From Typhlomys cinereus (Eukaryota; Chordata; Mammalia; Rodentia; Platacanthomyidae), in NCBI GenBank assembly GCA_023101885.1, contig JALPQD010000407.1:1-64000 (forward strand): a stretch of 64,000 bases of DNA, written 5' to 3'. The notes below the pieces were generated by a model. It was not told the DNA's origin. It ran no database searches and worked only from the letters and a program-made list of their open reading frames with translations. Positions 1 through 9,580 of this stretch are shown piece by piece. The position numbers and the translations under genes are program-made. Each line of letters begins with the position of its first letter. The stretch's first letter is position 1.

Positions 1-799
1 CCCCCACGTCCCCTCCTTTACTTGTGGCAAACGTGACAAAAAGCCTTTTTGTATAAGGTTGGGTGTGGGGATTCATTCGTTCCTAAGGGTTGGGAGAACC
101 ATTTTCCTCAGTGGAATAAAATGCACCAAAGAGTTTGAGAGGTTCCACGTCCTCATCCTCATCAATCAAGTTTGGTTCTCTTCCCCACAATCAGATCCCA
201 CTTTCAGGATCCCACCTCTTTCAACCAATCAGCACTTTTTAACTTTAAAAAATAACCGGCCGACCAGCCAAACAACTGTGTCGAGTCTGGAATTAATTTA
301 CGTTGATGTAACCAGCCACTCTACTAATATCAAGAGTTTGGGTTTAGATTTTCAGCAATTCGAGCCCTGGGGAGAGCTACTGGAGAACAGTTCTCTTCTA
401 AGCCACAGTTAGAAACTTCTAAGTATGTTTATGGACTGGTTATTTGCATTTATTATTAAAGTTGGTTAGTTTTCTTCTCTGAAATCTTCCTTTTGCATTT
501 GTAGTTTATAAAGGAGATGCTAGAAACAACCACCAGCATCACTGTTTCCTTATTCTTACTCATTTTAATGTAAAATTTCTAAACGGAATCGCTGAGACTT
601 CTCAATCCTCGCAAGAGGCGGCAATCAAGGGCTAGTGCCAACCACACCTGACTTTTACCAGTTCTAGAAAGCGTTCACGTCGCAAACATTTCAGTGTCCT
701 ACCATGCACTAGGGGACGTCTTTGGAGTCGCTGGCACGGGTCAACACAGCCAGCTCCAGAAATCACAAAACTTGCCAGTAAATATCTCCTTCAATTCTG
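1..799. other. Left-edge unique sequence, no gene recognised
   Basis: The stretch has ordinary base composition and only a short open frame (59-412) that resembles no family I recognise and has no plausible splice context. No SINE head or simple repeat stands out before the CATGTAC block begins near 800. I see nothing here that can be supported as a gene. Confidence 0.4.
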
Positions 800-1345
800 G
801 CGTCTCTAGAACAACCATATGTACCCCACATACATGTACCACCACACGCCATACCCCACCCTGTACTCCACACACTAACCCCAACAACCGTAACCCACCA
901 CATGTTCCATCCCCCACATGTACTCTCATGCAGTACAACACCCCATGTATCTCCCACCCACAGGTACACCCAGACACATGGACCCACACCACTGTGTCCC
1001 TGTACACCATGTACCCCACACATGTACCCCCACATGTACACACACATGTACACACATGTACCCACATGTACCAGCACACACTTGGTACCCACAAACACGT
1101 TGTACCCACATACATGTATCCACATACATGTACCACATGCACATGTTCCCCACACATGTACCCCCATGCATGTGCCCACACACATTATGTACCAAACCGC
1201 CACCCCCTATACCCACAAACAACATATAACCCCCCATGACCCCCTACATGTGTCTCCATAACACATGTACCCACAACATGTATCTCCTGTTGTACCACGA
1301 CATACAACATGTTGCTCCCCCATTACATGGTACAACATAATGTAC
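800..1345. repeat. CATGTAC-rich degenerate tandem repeat
   Basis: About 540 bp built from short variants of CCCACATGTAC and ACACATGTAC. Because ACATGT and GTAC are self-complementary, the block is rich in small palindromes and both strands read alike. It gives long open frames of Cys/Val/Gly or His/Thr/Pro on both strands; these are artefacts of the repeat, not proteins. Confidence 0.85.
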
Positions 1346-1549
1346 CTTTCACACGCAGTACCCACCACAGCACTGACCTGACCCCTCCCACGGACCCACA
1401 CACACACATACTCCCCACATATGTGCTCCTCCACATACAGGAATGAAAGAAAGCAAGGTACATTGTGGGCTTTCACAGCTCTGGGGAGACAGGAGGGTTT
1501 GGAACTCAAGGCTGTCAGTCACTACATGGTGGGTGGAAGTCAGCCCTGG

Positions 1550-1930
1550 GTCATATGAGAGGTTGAAGAGAAGAAGGGTGAAGTAGGAGTGAGAGGGAAG
1601 GAGGGAAGGGAGGGAAGTGAGGGAAGTGACGGAATAAGGAAGTGAAGAAGGAAGAGTAGTGTAAGGATTAAGGGGCGGTAGAGGTGTAATTGGTGGAGGG
1701 GGGGGGGAGGAGTTGAAAAAAAGAGGGAAGTTGGAATTAGAAGTGAGGGGAAAGAGAGATGGCAAGAGTCAAAGGGGAAAAGGGGAGAGGTATGACAAAG
1801 AATTGAAGGATTGAAGAAAAATGGAACAAAAGGTCAAGGAAAGGAAAGGCCTTCTGGCCGGACGGATAGAAGTCTCACCGAAATAGAGTTGAAGAAAGCA
1901 AAGACGAAGAAAAGAAGAAGGCCATAGATG
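1550..1930. repeat. Polypurine (GGAAG/GAAG) tract
   Basis: For about 370 bp the plus strand is nearly all A and G, with GGAAG, GAAG and a run of G at about 1696-1706. Such homopurine blocks, partly mirror-symmetric, are the type known to adopt triplex (H-DNA) structures. The open frames across it are low-complexity and are not genes. Confidence 0.75.
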
Positions 1931-2494
1931 AAGGGAGGTGAAAGTGTGTCTGATCGGAATTCGGAAATGTGCATGGAATGCGGGGCGCAGACTGGCTGTC
2001 GCGTGTGTTGGTGACCGAGTGGTAGGACTCTCTAGAAGGTCCCCACTTCCTATAACTTGGTTTCCCCTCTACTTTCATGCACCAGGCCATAGCGACAGCC
2101 CCCGCGAGAAGAGGGAGCCAGCTAGTACTCAGCGGACTCCGTGTATCCACGCTGGTGTGCACTAGAGGGAGAAGAGAGAAGAGAATGTGTGGTGAGCAGG
2201 CCTCAGAGCTGGGGGGGGGACCCTTCAGGCCCCCAGACAGCCTCTGCACCCCACCAGCAGCTGGCTTTCCAACAATGTGCATAGTCCCGCCCCTGGCCAT
2301 TATGATGGGCCTTGGATGCCTGTGTGGCTGAAGCTGAGCTGCATCCCTGGTGGTTGAAAGAACCTGTTCTGGGTGTGTGTATTGGCCGTGCCCCACCCAG
2401 AGCCTTTAACTAACGAGACCAGCACCTGGGCCGCTCTAGGCAAATTGGTGACCACTCTGGCGACATGGTGAGGCCCCACGGCTGAACAATTGCA

Positions 2495-2990
2495 GGGGGG
2501 TTGTAGAAATAGCTCAATCTGTCCAGTGCTTGCTGCATAAGCTTGAGGTCCTGAATTCAAATCTCTAGCACCCGTGGGAAAAGCCAGATGTGGTGTCTTG
2601 TGTCTACAACCCCAATACTGGGCTGAGGACAGCAGGAGCTCCAAAGCTCTCTGGCCAGCCAGCCTGGCTGACTCCGTGAGCTCACGTTCACGGACACAGT
2701 CTCAAAAAATAAGGTGGCCAGTGATTGAGAAAGACATCTGATGTCAATCTCCAGCTTCCGTGCACAAACACATGTGTGAGACATCCATGTACACATATGT
2801 CCACATGCACACACACTCACACAAAGAGGTGGAGATATCAAGGAAGACCCCTAATGTTAACTACCCCTGGCCTCTACATACAAACAGAGTATACACATTA
2901 CCCACATCCATGTAAAACATATCCAGACCTGCCCCAAATGCACGCGCGCATACACACACACACACACACATGCACAGGGCTATGAATGTA
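2495..2990 (+). mobile_element. B2/B3-type SINE with CA-rich tail
   Basis: A tRNA-like head (near 2500-2570, with a GGTCCTGAATTC-like B box) is followed by a B2/B3-type body that reads through GCCAGCCTGGCTGACTCC and CAGTCTC, then a degenerate CA-rich tail. It is an old, diverged copy. I assign the family by eye from the shared rodent B2/B3 layout; the exact subfamily is uncertain. Confidence 0.5.
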
Positions 2991-3084
2991 GCTTGATGGT
3001 ATAGGCTATTACAAGCATGGGTGAGGCCCTGCATTCCATCCGAGTACCACCAAAATAGAAAAACAATTATTAAAAAAAGGGGAA

Positions 3085-3318
3085 TGGGGACTTGGGGGAG
3101 CTGCCTCGAGGTTTAAAGCCTTTGCTTTCAGAGCAAAAGGACCTGAGTTCAGATCCCCAGATCCCACGTGAAAATGCTAAGCAGAAATGGCAGAGGCCGG
3201 CATTTCCAGTCCAGAAAGGTGGAGCCTGGGAAACCCCAGAGCAAAGCAATTAAGGAGGGAGAAGACATCCAGGAGGGTCACCCTGGGGTGACCTGAGGTC
3301 ACCTTTGGGCCTCCACAG

Positions 3319-3367
<49 letters not shown>
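3085..3367 (+). mobile_element. Old IDL-Geo-like dimeric SINE ending in (CA)n
   Basis: The head contains the ACCTGAGTTCAGATCCCCAG B-box region. The right half carries the GAGCCTGGGAAACCCCAGAG and GTCACCTTTGGGCCTCCAC blocks shared by many copies in this window. It ends in (CA)n at about 3323-3367. This is the older, diverged subfamily of the dimeric element. Confidence 0.7.
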
Positions 3368-3369
<2 letters not shown>

Positions 3370-3540
3370 GAGAGGAGGAGGAGAAGAAAAAGAAAGAGGA
3401 GAAAAAAGAGGAGGAAGAGGAAATAATGAAAGAAGGAGGGAGGAAGGGAGAGAGGGAAAGAGGGGACAGAGGGAGGGAAGGAGAGAAGGAGAGAGGGAAG
3501 GAGAGAAGGAGAGAGGGAAGGAGGGAGAAAAAGAGAAATT
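3323..3540. repeat. (CA)n followed by GGA/GAGA purine tract
   Basis: A (CA)n run passes directly into a GAGGA/GGGAAGGA purine-rich tract of about 170 bp, including three near-identical units of GAAGGAGAGAGG type at 3480-3525. It is a compound microsatellite growing out of the tail of the preceding SINE. Confidence 0.85.
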
Positions 3541-4380
3541 AAAGGAATTCTAGAACATTCTTCTCTTTAAGGGACTCAGCTTCCCCTCCTGGCAGCAAGC
3601 TGGAGAAGTCTGTAAAGGCCTGGGGGAGGTGCTAAGTGGGGGAAGCTTGGAGGGTGGGAAGGTCGGATGGTGCCCTCACAAAGCAGGCTATTGTCAATTT
3701 ATTCTGCTGAGTATAGAAGGGGTGTGCCCCCCCACAGGCAGCAAGACCACAGAGCCCAGGTGGAAGAAGAGAGCCTTTGAGGACATCCTGAGGCAGGAGG
3801 GACACACAGGGCGCTCTGTCATCCTGGGGTGCACGGCGCCTTGGTTCCCTCTGCAGAGAGCACACCTGCTCCACCCCAAGCCTGCCTCCACTTCCGCAGC
3901 ACTGGGCTCCAGAGCCTCCCCTGCTGTCCCTGGTCTATATGACTATGTGAGGCCCAGATGGACCTTGGTGACAAGCTGCAGCTCCCCTCCCCTGTGTTCC
4001 TAGAGTCGCCACAGCCTGGAGCTGTGTAGCCCAGGCTAGCCAGGAACTCAAAGTCCTCCACTGACAAAGGCAGGGATCTCAGGCCTGCACCACCCCACCT
4101 GGCTGATGATGCCCAGACCCCAGAGGCCAAAGGTGCCCATCTCTGTGACTGTCAGCTGTGTCTTTTGGACAAGTCCTTGCATGTCTTGTGCCTCAGTTTC
4201 CCTGTCTGTTGTGGCAGCTGGGAGCCAGGCTGATGCCTGAGAAGCTCCTTCCTGCAGGGAGGCACTCTACAAATGCGCCAAGGCGCTCCAAGGAGCATGA
4301 CAGAGCTGCTTGCCCCTCCATCCTGCTGGCTCTTTTCCAACCATCCCAACTCCTCATTGATTCATTTTCATTTTCTAGTT
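3541..4380. other. Mostly unique sequence, no recognised gene
   Basis: An open plus-strand frame at 3629-4003 follows a pyrimidine-rich AG, but I recognise no protein family in it and the GC-rich content alone could keep it open. A B1-type fragment on the minus strand (4020-4110, around TGTAGCCCAGGCTAGCC) is present. I do not call a gene. Confidence 0.35.
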
Positions 4381-4439
4381 CTGGAGATATACCCAGAGCA
4401 CACACTAGAAAAGCACTCTACCTCTGAGGCATGCTCCCA

Positions 4440-4955
4440 GGCTCTCCTCCTTCCCCCCAGAATGCTGAGCCACACCTCCAGCCCCTCCCTGGAGGATGCT
4501 AGGCTGTCACTCTACCTCTGAGCCACTCCCCCAGCCCCTCCCTAGACAATGCTAGGCTGTCAGTCTACTTCTGAGCCATGTCCCCAGCTCCTCCCTGAAG
4601 GATGCTAGGGTGTCAGTTTATCTCTGAGCCACATCCCCAGCTCCTTCTTGGAGGATACTAGGCTGTCAGTCTACCTCTGAACCACTCCCCCAGTCCCTCC
4701 CTGGAGGATGCTAGGCTATCAGTCTGCCTCTGAGCTACTCTCTCAGCCTCTCCCTGGAGGATGCTAAGCTGTCAGTCTACTTCTGAGCCACTCCCCCAAC
4801 CCCTCCCTGGAGGATGCTAGGCTGTCACTCTACCTCTGAGCTAGGTCCGCAGCTCCTCCCTGGAGGATGCTAAGCTGTCAGTTTACCTCTAACTCACATC
4901 CCCAGCCCCTTCCTGGAGGGTTCTAGGCACATGCTGTTCCACTGAGCCAAGCCCC
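4440..4955. repeat. 53-bp minisatellite, about 9 units
   Basis: The unit runs GGAGGATGCTAGGCTGTCA, then TCTACCTCTGAGCCAC, then CCCCAGCCCCTCC. The GCTAGGCTGT core recurs near 4498, 4551, 4604, 4657, 4709, 4762, 4816 and 4868, a regular step of 52-54 bp. Units differ by several substitutions, so the array is not very recent. The unit resembles an ID/B1-type SINE segment that also occurs at 46050-46130 and 56395-56465. Confidence 0.9.
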
Positions 4956-4959
4956 CCAC

Positions 4960-6075
4960 TCTCCTCACCCCTCCACATAACTGTGTCCACCTTCCCTCCC
5001 CACCTGCATCCTTTCTCAGTCTTGAAGGACTCTGATCATTCCTCTTCTGGAATGTCTACTACCCAGCGCTCCTGGTCTCTGCCAGCCCTTCTGTCATGTG
5101 GACAGTCCCCAGCCCTGTCCCCAGTCCCTGGAGCAGTGCCCCTGGCATGGGGTTGAAGGCAGGCAGCATAATGGGGTGTAACTGTGGCTCTGTTGTTAGC
5201 AATCACTGCCAAGGTTACGAACAAGCACTCAGGTTCCCCACACGACTCCAAACGCTCAAGGGCCTCCAACACATGTGCCCAGGGCCTACAGGGGCCTACA
5301 GGGCAGAGTATGTGGTGGGGATGGTTTGATCTCCAGAGTCCACACTGAAAGCGCTCGTGCTGATTGCAGGAGGAGCTGGGATCACACCTCCAGCACGGGC
5401 ACCAAAAGCTAGGCATGTGTTGGGGAGATGGGCTTAGTGGGCAAGGAGCTTGCCCCCAGAACCCACATAAAAGCTGGGCAGACTTGGCAGCCACATGTCA
5501 TCCCTGTCTGCAGAGCAGGGGAGTTCAATCAAGGGACTCTGCCTAAATAATAAGTGCGCAGACACCCGATGATGTTGAAAGTCACTCACATGTGCACATA
5601 ATGCACCCGTATAGGCGCAGGCATGCGGACACACATGCATGACTGTACACACCTGTGCAGCAGAGACAGGTAGAGTCTGTGAGCTTGCTGGTCAGCTAAC
5701 CACAATGGAGAGCGTCCAGGTCAGTGAGAAACCCTGCCTCGAGGTGCAGAGAGCCAGAGAAAAAGTCCTCCTCGGGCCACATGTGTACACTGCACGCGTA
5801 CACACACACCACAACACAGGCGTGCATACACCTGCAGGGCCACATGCATGCACCACATGCATATACTACACATGTACACACATACACCACATAAAACATA
5901 TATGCACAAATGCACATACCACAAATCTACACACTAGTACTACATACTTCATAAATATATCCATACATGTATCACACGCCACAAAGATACACATACTCAT
6001 GTTTGCCTGAGGCCACTCAGCCGGCCTGGGCTGCATGGTCACCCCACCGTCCCTCACTGTTATCCTCACCACAAG
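4960..6075. other. Intergenic stretch with SINE fragments and CA/TG-rich tracts
   Basis: It contains a B2/B3-type fragment (about 5420-5640) with CA-rich tail and a second CA/CATG-rich region (5780-6000). No open frame here looks like the missing HIDE1 first exon, whose product should be a short signal peptide. The last 40 bases before 6076 are a good polypyrimidine tract belonging to the next feature. Confidence 0.5.
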
Positions 6076-6389
6076 GTCCCTGGCAATCCCAACACTGTCC
6101 ATCCTCCTGGTACCCCCCTACCCGAGCAGCCAAGGCGACCCCATCCACATCACCTGCACAGCTCCCCAGGACTTCCTCTGGGCCGACTTCACACTGTTCC
6201 AAGGAATAGAGAGGGTCCAGCTACTGCAGGCCCCCAAGGACCAGCCTGGGGTCATGTTCAACCTGAGTGGCGATAGCAGCGGCGGCAAGGCTGTGGGGGG
6301 CAACTTCCGCTACCAGTACTGCGTGATGGGCAAGCACAGTCAGCCTCAAGTGTCAGACTTCAGTCAGTACATGCAGATGACTTTCCCAG
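6076..6389 (+). CDS. HIDE1: HIDE1 (C19orf38) immunoglobulin-domain exon
   Basis: HIDE1 is a myeloid type I membrane protein with one extracellular Ig domain. The exon is bounded by a pyrimidine-rich acceptor ending CACAAG at 6075 and a donor GTGACA at 6390, is 314 nt long, and is open throughout. It reads [18 protein letters not shown], then [23 protein letters not shown], and ends MTFP, closely matching the human Ig exon as I recall it, with the same phases (one base in, one base out). The B-strand Cys (ITC) is kept; the expected F-strand FHC motif reads FRY, and a Cys appears three residues later (YQYC). I could not find the signal-peptide, transmembrane or cytoplasmic exons in the window on either strand. 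The exon is on the same strand as TMED1, unlike the arrangement I recall in human. It could be part of a working gene in an inverted segment, or a stranded exon. Confidence 0.85.
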
Positions 6390-7180
6390 GTGACACCTAA
6401 TCCCTGGGAGGTGATCCCCAGCCCCGCCGCATCCCTCCTAGACAACTTTCTGGGGTATACTAGCTTTCCCTTCATCTGAGCCCCAGGAGCAAGAGCAGCA
6501 AAACTGGAAAAAGTGGGAACTAGGGTGGTGAGATCTCAGGAGTGGGAGCGGCGTCTGGCCTGTGACGGACCACCCACAAGGTCAGGTGTTCCAGAAGCTT
6601 CATTTAGCCACTCTGCAGAGTGGGAACAGCAGTGACAAGGAGGTCTCTAAGGAAATGTGCTGTGGGGCTGGGGGGCATGGCTCAGAAGCAGAGTGACAGA
6701 CAGCTTAGCATTCAGGATAATCTTGCTTTCATTCTCAGCACTGCCCTACCTCCCTCCTCAAAAAAAAAAAAAAAAAAAAAAGGAAGGGCAGGAAGGAAGG
6801 AGAGAGGGAAAGAGGAAAGGAGGAGGACCCCCAAGATGGTTCACCCATAAAGGGACCAAACTTGACTCTTTGAATTCAACCCCAGGACCCATGCGGTGGA
6901 AGGGGCATAGAGGACTCCTGCCAGTTGACCTCTGACCTCCAGGTGCTCACCATGGTGAACGTGCATGCAAATAAATAAAATGGAAAGGAAGAGCATCATG
7001 AGCTTTCTGGGGGGCTGTGAGTGCCTTGTGGGGTGCAACCCCAGGGAAGAAGGGCCTTGGGGCTTCAGCAGACAGACAAGAGGAACAGAATGGAGGTCAC
7101 ACTCTAAGGCCAGTCACCTCCGGAGCTCAGTTTGCAGCCTTCTTGCGCGCTTCATGAGATTTTCTTTTTTTTTAATTCAA
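6390..7180. other. Downstream of HIDE1 exon; no further exon found
   Basis: The stretch holds an A-run followed by GGAAG repeats (6760-6825), a B2-type tail region (6830-6980) and unique sequence. I looked on both strands for the HIDE1 transmembrane and cytoplasmic exons and saw none. No other gene is apparent. Confidence 0.4.
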
Positions 7181-7187
7181 AAAAAAA

Positions 7188-7202
7188 TTTTTTTTATTCA
7201 AT

Positions 7203-7233
<31 letters not shown>

Positions 7234-7450
7234 GTGTATGTGTGTGTGTGTGTGTGTGTAGAACCACGGATGAATTTGAAAATCACCATGGACCACCTCC
7301 ACCTCCTTGTTTACTCTGCCCTGGGATTCATAGGCTCCACCCTACCATCCCCACTTCTGCCCAGAGTCTATACGTGGGGTCTAGGATCCAAGCTCAGGAC
7401 CTTCCACCTGCAAGGCAGAGGCTTAACCCCTGAGCCACCTCTCCAGCCCC
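7188..7450 (-). mobile_element. Young IDL-Geo SINE
   Basis: Read on the minus strand it begins GGGGCTGGAGAGGTGGCTC, has the CTGAGCTTGGATCCTAGAC box, and the right half ends TCCGTGGTTCTAC followed by a (CA)n tail and TTGAATAAA. A near-complete copy of the dominant young subfamily here; the right half diverges slightly near 7270-7290. Confidence 0.85.
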
Positions 7451-7814
7451 ATGAGCAGGTTTTCTTATGAAGCACTTCTATCTGCCCCATCCTACTGTGT
7501 GCTGGGGGCTTCCACCAGGAAGAGGCATGTGGTCTCCCAGCAATGGAACAGGGCATCTTTGCCCTGAGGAGGCTGAGACAGGGGATTGTGAGTTTCCAGT
7601 CAGCACCGTCGTGAAGAACACCTTTCCAAACTCTTGGGCTGTGTTAGTGCAGGCAGGGTCTTGCGTCCACTGAGGTGACCTCAAACCATCCCCCACCCAC
7701 CTGTCTCAGCCTTATCGACCTTCACCCCTGATCTTCTGCCTTTTCCCTTCTTAGCACTGGGACCAGCAATGGGCCACCATGTCTGCCTGCTGACCGTTCT
7801 ATCATTACTATTTT

Positions 7815-7866
7815 TATAATTTTTGCATGTGTGCCTGTGTGTATGCCTGTGTGAATGCGTGTGTGT

Positions 7867-7898
<32 letters not shown>

Positions 7899-8115
7899 AT
7901 GAGAGATAGAGAGAGCACTGTGTGTGACTGTGGAAGTCCATGGGTGACATCAGAAATCGCCCAAGATTGTTTCCTTAATGCTTTGCCCTGGGATTTCCCA
8001 GGCTCTGCCTTCCAGGGCCAAGATTATAGGCTGCTCCTACTTCTGTCTGGCTTTTTAACGTGGGATTTGGGATCCAAACTCAGGACCTTCTGCTTCTGAG
8101 GCTTGAGCCCTGACT
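7815..8115 (-). mobile_element. Old IDL-Geo-like SINE with (TG)n
   Basis: On the minus strand the head lies at about 8050-8115 (TCAGGACCTTCTGCTTCTGA on the plus strand). The right half carries GCCTGGGAAATCCCAGGGC and ends in the (CA)n/GAGAGA region at 7857-7910. Older subfamily, with the ACAGTGCTCTCTC block typical of that group. Confidence 0.7.
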
Positions 8116-8173
8116 CGTTCCTTCGATGGCTGTACTGTCTGTAGTGATGCACCTTGTTGTCATTCCTGACAAT

Positions 8174-8452
8174 GGTAAGTAACCTTTTTATTTATTCAGT
8201 TGTGCATGTGTGCGTGTGTGTGTGGGTAGAACCACAGGTGTATTTGGGAACCATCATGGACCACCTCCACCATCTCCTTGTTTACTCTGCTCCAGGATTC
8301 ACCGGTTCTGCCCTACAGGACCAGAAACACAGGCCACCCTCGCTTCCGCTCAGCGTCTATACATGGGGTCTAGGTTCCAAACTCAGGACCTTCCGCCTGC
8401 AAGGCAGAGGCTTATTAACCCCTGAGCCACCTCTCCAGCCCGGTAAGTGATC
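8174..8452 (-). mobile_element. Young IDL-Geo SINE with target-site duplication
   Basis: The element occupies about 8185-8441 and is flanked by direct repeats of GGTAAGT plus AACCTTTT or GATCTTTT (8174-8188 and 8442-8456). These are the expected L1-type target duplication. The head end CCACCTCTCCAGCCC and the tail TTTATTTATTCAGTTGTGC (plus-strand view) are both intact. Confidence 0.85.
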
Positions 8453-8604
8453 TTTTATTCTGCCTTTGCTTTCTGGGTCTTGATAGGGATTACTTGTGCA
8501 AATCTTTCCTAAGTAGTTTTGTTTGCATCCTAACTGCTGGGGACATGGAGCCTGGACCGACTTCTCCAGGGTTTGCTAGGAAAGTCCAAGATTTCTACTT
8601 GGTC

Positions 8605-8637
<33 letters not shown>

Positions 8638-8945
8638 CAGAGGGCACTATGTATCCCTGTGGAGGCCCAAGGGTGTGGAATCATCCTGTATTGCACTATC
8701 TCCTATTTGCTTTGTTCTGGAGTTTCCCAGGCTCCGCCTCCCAGGACCAGAAGTGCAGGCTGCTGACATTTCCACCTAGCTTTTTTTTTAATTCATTTTT
8801 ATACTTTTACAAACATATTGAGTATCCATCTCAGCTTCCCACCCTCCTTCTCTTCCTCCCATCCCCTCCCTCCACCTGGCCTTTTTACATGTGATCTGGG
8901 CTCTGAACTCAGGTCCTTGTGCTTGTGAGGCAAGAGCAGGGACGC
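8605..8945 (-). mobile_element. Old IDL-Geo-like SINE, interrupted
   Basis: The right half (8605-8785, starting at a (TG)n run) and the head (about 8875-8945) belong to one minus-strand element. They are separated by about 90 bp of T-rich and CTCC-rich sequence (8785-8875), so the copy has been interrupted or rearranged. Confidence 0.55.
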
Positions 8946-9387
8946 GAATCCCACCCGCACCTTGGTGACATGCCCCCTCTTGCTAGCCCTGCCTTGTTCT
9001 GGGTTGGCTTCTGAGGTGGTGATTGCACATGGACAGCTGGGCCTACCTGGCCTTTTACACAGGATCTGGGGATTTGAACTCTGCTCCTTGTGTTTGCGTG
9101 GCAAGTGCGTCACATCACTGAGCCATCTCGCCAGCCCTCAGCACGAGTTGACAGCTGTCTGTTGGGAGTGTAGAAAGTGGGGTTATGATACATTCTGGCC
9201 CGTTTATTCAACAGTGGTTCCTGGAAAGGAGTGGGAAGAAGGCGCTTTAGCTGTAGCTAATGGCTTCATGTGCAGAGCCTTGGGCTTGGAAGGAAAGCAC
9301 CACATGGCTTTTGGATTGAATAGACTCTCTGCTTCCATACTGGGAAGTTCCCATGGACGGTGACCTTGGCAGCTAGGTGACTGGCAG

Positions 9388-9580
9388 TGTGGCTCAGTGG
9401 GTAGTGTTCATTCACCTAGCAGGCATGAAACCCGGGTTCTGTCCCCAGCACCTCATAAACCAGGTGTGGTGGTGCACACCTGTCATCCCAGAACTAGGGG
9501 AGGATGTGGAGTTCAAGATCAGCCTCAGCTACATGGGGTAGCCTGGGCCACATGAGTCCCAGCTTCACAAGATTAAAGAT
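9388..9580 (+). mobile_element. ID-B1 composite SINE
   Basis: An ID-like head (GTGGCTCAGTGGGTAGTG, CCCGGGTTCTGTCCCCAGCA) is joined to a B1-like part (CCAGGTGTGGTGGTGCACACC, GTCATCCCAGAACTAGGGG). This is the B4-type fusion arrangement seen in rodents. Comparable composites lie at about 12444-12625 and 19375-19560. Confidence 0.65.

Noticed and set aside
741..1261. Several overlapping open frames of 100-180 residues on both strands
   Set aside because: They are translations of the CATGTAC/CA-rich repeat, with extreme Cys/Val/Gly or His/Thr/Pro content and no start context or homology.
3629..4003. Open frame after a polypyrimidine-AG, considered as a possible missing HIDE1 or other exon
   Set aside because: It does not match HIDE1 parts or any family I know, and has no convincing donor.
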